IMG/VR virus record: IMGVR_UViG_3300042562_000233
Coordinates: 1-22,893 of that record
DNA: 22,893 nt
Direction: 5' to 3' (one strand)
Source of the DNA: a virus
Shown here: positions 8,693-13,864 of the stretch, one piece after another
Layout of the letters: every line of letters begins with the position of its first letter
How positions within the stretch are numbered: the stretch's first letter is position 1
Notes under the pieces: model-generated
Seen by the model: only the letters and a program-made list of their open reading frames with translations
Told to the model about the DNA's origin: nothing
The model's database searches: none
Made by a program: the position numbers and the translations under genes

Positions 8693-8899
8693 ATGAGTGA
8701 ACCTAATTATAATGAGACTATAGTTATTCCTTTGTTACAGAGTAAATTTAAAGAATTAACAAATACTAATCTAATATTAGAGGCAAATTTGTTAATTGAA
8801 AGAGCAAAGAATGCTGATCTTACGGAGAAGTATAATATCGCCCTAAATAAACTAGATAAGAAGAAAAAGCATGAAAAGTTGGATGGCGATACATTTTAA
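8693..8899 (+). CDS. Small helical (coiled-coil) protein of unknown function
   Basis: The 68-residue protein starts at ATG 8693; AAGGA at 8681-8685 overlaps the previous stop and lies seven bases upstream. Residues about 14-60 (PLLQSKFKELTNTNLILEAN onward) show heptad-like Leu/Ile spacing and many Lys and Glu, which suggests a coiled coil. It ends KKKKHEKLDGDTF, matching the D-G-G/D-x-F ends of the two genes before it. A small helical partner of the fibre or baseplate proteins is a reasonable guess, but no family is recognised. Confidence 0.7.
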   Translation: MSEPNYNETIVIPLLQSKFKELTNTNLILEANLLIERAKNADLTEKYNIALNKLDKKKKHEKLDGDTF

Positions 8900-8941
8900 A
8901 TAAAATACATTAATTGTTATTATGTATATAAGGTGAGTTAA

Positions 8942-10075
8942 ATGACTACTATTAAGATAAAAAAAGGTTCTGGTACTCCATCTGGCTTGACATTTGGAGA
9001 ACTGGCATACGATGTTACAAACAAAAGACTTTTTATCGGAATTACTGGTGGTAATGCTTTATTAGCAAATACTGACGGTGGTGTTGCATCTTTCAATGGA
9101 CTCACGGGTGCAGTTAGTGGTGTCACCGTTGGTGGAACAAATGTCTTCACTGCACTCAATACTTTCAATGCAGGTATCTCTGCATCTTCTCTTATTGTTG
9201 TAGGTGGTGCAACATTCTCAGGTAGTGTATCAGCAGGAACAATAACAGCGACATTGAATGGAAATGCTTCCACCGCTACAACTCTCCAAACCACACGAGC
9301 AATAAATGAAACATCTTTTAATGGTAGTTCAAATATTACAATTAATCAGGTGTATAGAGAAGATAATCGAATAATTTCTCCTAGCGAAGGAAGCACAGGA
9401 TATTCTCGGTTTGCTTTTACTTCTTGGAACAACAACAATACATCTCCATACGCAGATGCAATTCACTTCAGAACATATCTTGATGCATCGGGAGGATCTG
9501 ACAACCTTCTGATGTTAAGAAAAACTAGTGGCATTGGAATGCGTCTATGGCAACAGACATATGGTTCCACTTTGGCATATTCAGTATACAAAGATGTTGC
9601 GTTTATTCAGGATAGTGTTGCATCATTCAACGGAATCACAGGTGCTGTTACTGGTGTAACGGTTGGTGGAACAAATGTCTTCACTGCACTCAATACTTTC
9701 AATGCAGGTATCTCTGCTGCTGGTGGAATTACATTCTCAGGAACTGTAAGTTCAGACACAGGTTATAGAATATCATCAAGTGCTTTAAACACGCAAACAG
9801 GAACTACATATACTTTTAGTGCAGCAGATAATGGAGAAATAGTTACGTTTAACAATGGTTCCACTATAACAGTCACAGTACCCACAGGACTTCCAGTTGG
9901 ATTTAATTGTACTTCAATTCAGTTGGGCGCGGGACAGGTAGGATTTACCGCAGCGTCTGGTGTGACTTTAAATGCTTACGCAAGCGGATTTAAAATTGCT
10001 GGTCAGCATGGTTCTGCAGCATTAATATCATATGCATCAAATGTATATAATTTATCAGGAACCTTGACTATATGA
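8942..10075 (+). CDS. Tail fibre protein with duplicated linker and conserved fibre-tip-like C-terminus
   Basis: The 377-residue product starts at ATG 8942 with AAGGTGA at 8930-8936. It opens TIKIKKGSGTPSGLTFGELAYD, the head motif also used by the gene at 6625. Two copies of FNG(L/I)TGAV(S/T)GVTVGGTNVF follow (residues about 51 and 225), separated by a domain with a NETSFNGSSNITI motif, as in many fibres (SFDGS.NI). The C-terminal third, with TTYTFSAADNGEIVTFNN and a hydrophobic Gly-rich end, resembles the C-terminal domains of phage fibres and pyocin-type tails. The last base of the ATG of the next gene overlaps this stop as ATGA, so fibre and adhesin are co-translated. Confidence 0.8.
   Translation: MTTIKIKKGSGTPSGLTFGELAYDVTNKRLFIGITGGNALLANTDGGVASFNGLTGAVSGVTVGGTNVFTALNTFNAGISASSLIVVGGATFSGSVSAGTITATLNGNASTATTLQTTRAINETSFNGSSNITINQVYREDNRIISPSEGSTGYSRFAFTSWNNNNTSPYADAIHFRTYLDASGGSDNLLMLRKTSGIGMRLWQQTYGSTLAYSVYKDVAFIQDSVASFNGITGAVTGVTVGGTNVFTALNTFNAGISAAGGITFSGTVSSDTGYRISSSALNTQTGTTYTFSAADNGEIVTFNNGSTITVTVPTGLPVGFNCTSIQLGAGQVGFTAASGVTLNAYASGFKIAGQHGSAALISYASNVYNLSGTLTI
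9128..9717 (+). repeat. Two exact 56-base direct repeats within the fibre gene
   Basis: The 56 bases at 9128-9183 recur without a mismatch at 9662-9717 and in the same frame, encoding VGGTNVFTALNTFNAGISA. Exact identity means recent duplication or active gene conversion. Recombination between the copies would delete 534 bases (178 codons) and keep the frame, removing the central domain. Confidence 0.93.
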
Positions 10076-10968
10076 TATCAGTTCCATCAATAAAACCAGT
10101 ACTCACTAAATCTCCATCAGCAGACTATTATGAAGGAACAATAGTACAAAGTTCGGTGACATGGAGAATAAGACTTTCCACTTCTACTGGGTTTTATAAA
10201 ATTGAATGGTGGGATGGAACTACTTCTACTGCCGCAAATGGATCTTTTGTTTCCAAAGCAGTAGTAGCCCCATACAATAACTCTACACCAAAACCATTCA
10301 AGGTTTATTCAATCGATAATACTACAAATCAAAGAAGAATAGGGTATATAACTCAAATATGGCATCACCGGAGTGGAACCTCAAGAAGTCAAACAAGCAC
10401 TTCAAATTTTCGTAACTGTCCAAGATTACAAAAATTGTATATGTTTTCCACTTTGGGAGTAGGACAAGAAATAAGACCATCAACATTAGATCTGTCTGGA
10501 TTAAAGGAACTCACAGATTTAAGAATTGGTGCTACTGACTCCGGTGCATATTCAGTCTCCAATGGTGGTACCAACAGTACATTAACTTCTGTAGATGTCT
10601 CTGGTTGTTCTTCTTTACAATATTGTTATGTATCCAAAAGCAGTGCGTTGACAAGTATTACCGGATTGAACTCTGCCGCAAATTCTTTGATAATTTTAGT
10701 GTTAAATTCTAATACGAGCTTATCTTCTCTTAGAATTCAAAATTGCACTTTTAATACTCCATCTACTTATACTTATGGTGGATACAACTACTTGTATTCT
10801 GGTGGAGCAGATATATCATACTGTGCATTTAATGGTGCTGCTCTAGATCAAATATATACGGATTTGGCAGCAGGCGATGGTTATCTACTTGTAAGTAACA
10901 ATACTGGAACCTCGACAGATAATCCCTCTATAGCAACCGCAAAAGGATATACCGTATTAGGTTCATAA
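10072..10968 (+). CDS. Leucine-rich-like adhesin, paralogous at its C-terminus to the protein at 2395
   Basis: The 298-residue product starts at the ATG of an ATGA overlap. Residues 1-95 form a beta-rich domain with W.I.......Y.I.WWDGTT, comparable in place to the WGDGT segment of the adhesin at 2395. Residues about 110-260 hold irregular leucine-rich units (LDLSGLKELTDLRIG, VDVSGCSSLQYCYV, LNSAANSLIILVLNSNTSL). The C-terminus has AALDQIYTDL and DNPSIATAKGYTV, which match ALNQIYTNL and DTPSIATTKGW at the end of the other adhesin. Together with the identical ATGA coupling to an upstream fibre gene, this suggests a receptor-binding subunit. The binding target is unknown. Confidence 0.78.
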   Translation: MISVPSIKPVLTKSPSADYYEGTIVQSSVTWRIRLSTSTGFYKIEWWDGTTSTAANGSFVSKAVVAPYNNSTPKPFKVYSIDNTTNQRRIGYITQIWHHRSGTSRSQTSTSNFRNCPRLQKLYMFSTLGVGQEIRPSTLDLSGLKELTDLRIGATDSGAYSVSNGGTNSTLTSVDVSGCSSLQYCYVSKSSALTSITGLNSAANSLIILVLNSNTSLSSLRIQNCTFNTPSTYTYGGYNYLYSGGADISYCAFNGAALDQIYTDLAAGDGYLLVSNNTGTSTDNPSIATAKGYTVLGS

Positions 10969-10969
10969 A

Positions 10970-11635
10970 ATGGCATATTACATCACTCCAAACTACAGCG
11001 TATCTCTTATACCAAAATCAGGGTGTTCTACTATAGCAAGACTTGTGTTAAAGTCTTTTTATCCAGACAAAGAAAATTTAATACAAACCGGAGCATACCC
11101 AGAAGGAAAAGGACCGGACAACACATTATGGCAAGGGTTTACTCCAAAAGAAAGATATCCATCAAAACCTGTTATATCTTTTATAAGAGAACCAATTGAA
11201 CGATTCTTGTCAGCAATGTCACAAGAAAATCTTATTGATGTTGATTTAACCATAGATTCAATAATAAATAGCACCATATTGCCACCACAAAATTTAAATG
11301 GAAAAAGAAAAGAAAGAGTGCTTTCCAAAAATCCTCATTTTAGTCTTCAGATTAAACAAGTTACACCAAATGCAAAACTTTACAAGTTTCCCGATCACCT
11401 AACAGAAGGATGTGTAGAAATAGGATTTGTTGGCGATTTGGTACAGATAAATTCAGCAAAAAGACCAAAACCACCTTTAACACAAAATCAAATAAATACA
11501 TTGAACGAAATATATGCAGAAGATATTATGCTTTATAATTCAATAGTATTGCCGGGAATTGTTACTGGACAAGTTTGGTCTCAATATTCTCTACCACCAG
11601 AACCAGTAGATGATGAAATATTGTCTGATTCTTGA
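10970..11635 (+). CDS. Sulfotransferase-family-like protein
   Basis: The 221-residue product starts at ATG 10970, right behind the adhesin stop. It carries both signatures of PAPS-dependent sulfotransferases: a 5'-phosphosulfate loop at residues 14-22 (IPKSGCSTI, with Lys16 in place) and a 3'-phosphate site at residues 70-82 (SFIREPIERFLSA, with Arg73 and Ser81). This is the pattern of the carbohydrate/membrane sulfotransferase groups, which lack long N-terminal arms when soluble. The protein is short against the usual 250-350 residues. No signal peptide or membrane segment is seen, so it acts in the cytoplasm. Such enzymes move sulfate from PAPS to a hydroxyl or amine of sugar, lipid or peptide. 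Its position at the end of the fibre block suggests a sulfated virion or host surface glycan; that is inference. Confidence 0.75.
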   Translation: MAYYITPNYSVSLIPKSGCSTIARLVLKSFYPDKENLIQTGAYPEGKGPDNTLWQGFTPKERYPSKPVISFIREPIERFLSAMSQENLIDVDLTIDSIINSTILPPQNLNGKRKERVLSKNPHFSLQIKQVTPNAKLYKFPDHLTEGCVEIGFVGDLVQINSAKRPKPPLTQNQINTLNEIYAEDIMLYNSIVLPGIVTGQVWSQYSLPPEPVDDEILSDS

Positions 11636-11659
11636 CAAGTATCTATATTATGATATAAT
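11632..11659 (+). promoter_or_regulatory. Sigma70-type promoter for dut, predicted leaderless
   Basis: TTGACA (11632-11637), a 16-base spacer, TATAAT (11654-11659), then six bases (actcac) and ATG 11666. The stop codon of the previous gene (TGA, 11633-11635) lies inside the -35 box. No Shine-Dalgarno is present; the mRNA should start at or next to the ATG. Confidence 0.8.
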
Positions 11660-11665
11660 ACTCAC

Positions 11666-12181
11666 ATGTTCCTAGACTACTTCAAAGTTTCTCCAAATAT
11701 TCCAGATCCAAACTTTCAGACCAAAATGGCTGCGTGCTTTGACCTTGCCGCATACATTCCACCGAATGAAAAAGTAAAAATTTATGATGGAAAAAAGGAA
11801 AATTTGTTTTTTCCAGACCATGATGGAGAAAAAGGTTCATACATTACTCTGATGCCTTCTGAAAGGGCTCTAGTTCGCACAGGCTTGACTTTTAACGTGC
11901 CCCAAGGATATTCTGTCCGAATACACCCTAGATCAGGAATGGCTCTTAAATACGGTCTTACGCTTGCAAATTGCGAAGGTGTAGTCGATGAAGATTACAC
12001 CTATGAGACCAAACTTATCATGATCAATACTAGCACAGATCCTGTTAGAATCTATGATAGAGACAGAATTGCACAAGGTGAACTAGTAAAGTACGAACAA
12101 CCAAGGCTCATGGAAATTTACACAGAACCAAGTCTCAAGTCAGACCGTATCGGTGGGTTCGGTAGTACTGGAGTCAGTTGA
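11666..12181 (+). CDS. dut: dUTP diphosphatase (dUTPase)
   Basis: The 171-residue protein hydrolyses dUTP to dUMP and diphosphate, keeping uracil out of new DNA and supplying dUMP to the ThyX encoded downstream. All five motifs of the trimeric dUTPase family are visible: I at 22-29 (AACFDLAA), II at 88-97 (PRSGMALKYG), III at 105-111 (GVVDEDY, catalytic Asp108), IV at 133-140 (DRIAQGEL), V at 161-169 (RIGGFGSTG). An insertion of about twenty residues (roughly 38-60) between motifs I and II makes it longer than the 150-residue norm. The ATG sits six bases after the -10 box with no Shine-Dalgarno, so expression is probably early and leaderless. The last 42 bases overlap the end of the convergent lipoprotein gene. 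Confidence 0.95.
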   Translation: MFLDYFKVSPNIPDPNFQTKMAACFDLAAYIPPNEKVKIYDGKKENLFFPDHDGEKGSYITLMPSERALVRTGLTFNVPQGYSVRIHPRSGMALKYGLTLANCEGVVDEDYTYETKLIMINTSTDPVRIYDRDRIAQGELVKYEQPRLMEIYTEPSLKSDRIGGFGSTGVS

Positions 12182-12409
12182 TTTCTTTTTAGTGAATTTA
12201 ATTGATTTAAATTCTTTCCATACCATCCAAAGTACAAATACGACAACTGGAAAATACCAGAATGCCCATTCAGATGCTTTGTCTGGAGTATTGAAAAAAG
12301 CATTTTCAGATACTGTGTGAATATGTTCACCATCCTTTGTCTTTAATGTGACAAATTCAGGACTCGTGCATGAGGCAAGAAAGAGAATGATTGGAAGTAA
12401 ATATTTCAT
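12140..12409 (-). CDS. Small lipoprotein with a C-terminal membrane segment (u-spanin-like)
   Basis: The 89-residue product begins MKYLLPIILFLASC, a signal peptide with lipobox LASC and acceptor Cys14. A strong membrane helix follows at about residues 48-64 (WAFWYFPVVVFVLWMVW), then a Lys/Ser/Thr-rich tail. A lipid anchor at one end and a membrane helix at the other is the topology of unimolecular spanins, which join outer and inner membranes in the last lysis step. The link between the two anchors is only about 33 residues, short for crossing the periplasm, which weakens the assignment. The start overlaps the holin-like gene as ATGA, with GGGAG seven bases upstream. The 3' end overlaps dut convergently by 42 bases. 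Confidence 0.7.
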   Translation of the reverse strand: MKYLLPIILFLASCTSPEFVTLKTKDGEHIHTVSENAFFNTPDKASEWAFWYFPVVVFVLWMVWKEFKSIKFTKKKSTDSSTTEPTDTV

Positions 12410-12837
12410 TTGTTGCTCCCTGCTGCTGAACCGAAGTAGAACCCAACAACGGCAAGTAGAACTTGACGATTTTCTTCAGCCAAGAAATATCCTGGAATTT
12501 CAATAAAGTATTTACGAGTTGTCGCTGGAATGAATCCAAATATAGCATCTGGTTGTTTTTGTGAAATTTCTACAAAGGTAGGAATACCAAAGAACGGTAA
12601 GACGAACGGAGCAGCCACAACTGCAAAGAGACATGAAAGTACAATAAAACGACGAACATTCTTACCAAGATCAATTGGTACTCTTTGGACAGCCTTATCT
12701 TGATTTTCAGTAGTTTGAGTATTTGCTTGGAGCATTTGCTGAAATAGTTCTTTTTGGTCTTGAGCCCGTTGAGCCCAGTACTTAAAAAGAAATCCAGTAG
12801 CAGTTCCACCGATTAATGATATAAGTTGTTCAGTCAT
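12406..12837 (-). CDS. Holin-like small membrane protein
   Basis: The 143-residue product has a weak hydrophobic N-terminal segment (residues 5-20), a charged helical region (21-62), and two clear membrane segments at about 63-84 and 124-140, the last ending VGFYFGSAAGSNK. The two- to three-helix layout and the FYFGS end recall the three-helix holins of gene transfer agents and alphaproteobacterial phages; this is a resemblance from memory, not a search. GAGGT lies five bases before the ATG, and the stop overlaps the next gene as ATGA. As a holin it would sit in the inner membrane and time lysis. An unrelated membrane protein remains possible. Confidence 0.62.
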   Translation of the reverse strand: MTEQLISLIGGTATGFLFKYWAQRAQDQKELFQQMLQANTQTTENQDKAVQRVPIDLGKNVRRFIVLSCLFAVVAAPFVLPFFGIPTFVEISQKQPDAIFGFIPATTRKYFIEIPGYFLAEENRQVLLAVVGFYFGSAAGSNK

Positions 12838-12845
12838 AATATACC

Positions 12846-13451
12846 TCAGTTCTTTTGATGTGAAAGTTGAATTTCAATCGATTCTTTAATGGCTTTAAAA
12901 TGTTTCATTATAATATCTTGTTCTTCGATTGCCGGTGTATAACCTTCGTCCCACTGAAGCAAAACAAATCCAACATTGGTTCCTTTATTTTTGATTGGAA
13001 GACAGGCATAATTCACAATACTTTCATCTTCGAAGAAACCTTTAACATAACTTTCTTGTAAAGCCCTTGTTGGATAAATCAAACTTTTATTATCAATTAC
13101 ATGAACCAAGAGAGGAATAAACATGGAACACAAACTTGCTTTAAGTTTTACAACTTGAGAAGTAAATCCTTTATGTGTAGATTCATGTGTTACAGAAAAT
13201 TTACGCATACTAATTCCATCCATAGTATAATCACCATTATGGAATTGTAAAATTGTTGCTCTAAGTGCCTTTGTTGTGATTCTTAATTCTGTTAACAATT
13301 CATGAATTTCTGTATGAATTGCAATAAAGTTATCAACTTTAGATCTATTTTGAATAAATTTTAAAACCCCTAAACCAATTCCCAGTCCACCTACAACCAT
13401 GATTGAAATAGACTCTAAAAACTTTGTATAATCAATCAGGGCTATTAACAT
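12846..13451 (-). CDS. Membrane-anchored GAF-like domain protein of unknown function
   Basis: The 201-residue product has one N-terminal membrane helix (about residues 14-34, SIMVVGGLGIGLGVLKF), a helical linker, then a domain from about 60 to 195. Its features (RATILQFHNGDYTMDG, FSVTHE, YACLPIKNKGTNVGFVLLQW) fit a GAF-like sensor fold: a central sheet with a ligand pocket, ending in a long helix. No catalytic motif such as a kinase or cyclase follows. GGAG (13459-13462 on the plus strand as CTCC) lies seven bases before the ATG. It is the first gene of the minus-strand island and is eight bases from the holin-like gene, so a role in sensing conditions and tuning lysis is possible, but this is inference. 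Confidence 0.65.
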   Translation of the reverse strand: MLIALIDYTKFLESISIMVVGGLGIGLGVLKFIQNRSKVDNFIAIHTEIHELLTELRITTKALRATILQFHNGDYTMDGISMRKFSVTHESTHKGFTSQVVKLKASLCSMFIPLLVHVIDNKSLIYPTRALQESYVKGFFEDESIVNYACLPIKNKGTNVGFVLLQWDEGYTPAIEEQDIIMKHFKAIKESIEIQLSHQKN

Positions 13452-13474
13452 AGGGGAACTCCATTGGGGTGCAT

Positions 13475-13485
13475 TAATATTTATA
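13475..13485 (-). promoter_or_regulatory. T4-type late promoter for the minus-strand island
   Basis: Read on the minus strand the sequence is TATAAATATTA: an exact match to the T4 late box TATAAATA (13485 to 13478) within the extended core ATAAATATTA. Transcription would start near 13472 and give a leader of about 20 bases that contains the GGAG for the first gene. Confidence 0.75.
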
Positions 13486-13488
13486 TTC

Positions 13489-13516
13489 TTGACACGTGCA
13501 TAATTGATGCTATACT
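13489..13516 (+). promoter_or_regulatory. Sigma70-type promoter, predicted leaderless, for the gene at 13523
   Basis: TTGACA (13489-13494), a 16-base spacer, TATACT (13511-13516), six bases (agttcc), then ATG 13523. Geometry is identical to the promoters of dut and gp41. It lies a few bases from the divergent late promoter, so early and late transcription face away from the same 75-base gap. Confidence 0.8.
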
Positions 13517-13522
13517 AGTTCC

Positions 13523-13864
13523 ATGACAAAAGATGAATTATTTCAGTTACATGAAGACATTTGCCGCCGAGCATTAGTAATAATGCGTCACAAATCAGCA
13601 GACTACTCATCCGGAACAGATCCCTTTGCTAACTTTAAGCGGGGAGAGATTCTTGGATTTGCAAGTGCTGAAGAGGGATTAATGTTGCGGGTAGTCGATA
13701 AAATCTCACGTATTTCCACCTTTCTAAAGAAGGGTGAATTAAAAGTGGGAAATGAGACCGTTCAAGACAGTATTCTTGATGTTGTTAATTATATGATTCT
13801 ACTTCAGGGATTGTTGGAAGACAAAGAACTTAAGGCACTGTTGGAACACAAAGAAACAAAATAA
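13523..13864 (+). CDS. MazG/DUF1599-like nucleotide-associated protein
   Basis: The 113-residue all-helical product has KSADYSSGTDPFANFKRGE (residues about 24-42), then RVVDKISRISTFL (56-68) and DSILDVVNYMILL (82-94). This 'K..DY...DPFANF ... R..DK..R ... D...D..NY' layout is that of the DUF1599/Nmad1 group, related to MazG-type NTP pyrophosphohydrolases whose acidic residues bind Mg-nucleotide. The substrate is not known; a nucleotide pool or base-modification role fits the neighbours dut, gp43 and thyX. No Shine-Dalgarno precedes the ATG, and it is likely leaderless. The stop TAA overlaps the polymerase ATG by one base (TAATG). Confidence 0.72.
   Translation: MTKDELFQLHEDICRRALVIMRHKSADYSSGTDPFANFKRGEILGFASAEEGLMLRVVDKISRISTFLKKGELKVGNETVQDSILDVVNYMILLQGLLEDKELKALLEHKETK

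Noticed and set aside
8897-8930. Late promoter before the fibre gene at 8942 (TAAATAAA, TGTATATAAGG)
   Set aside because: Neither sequence matches TATAAATA well or shares the ATAAATATTA core; AT-rich spacer is a sufficient explanation.
12182-12210. Terminator between the convergent dut and lipoprotein genes
   Set aside because: The genes overlap, and no stem followed by a T-run could be found on either strand.
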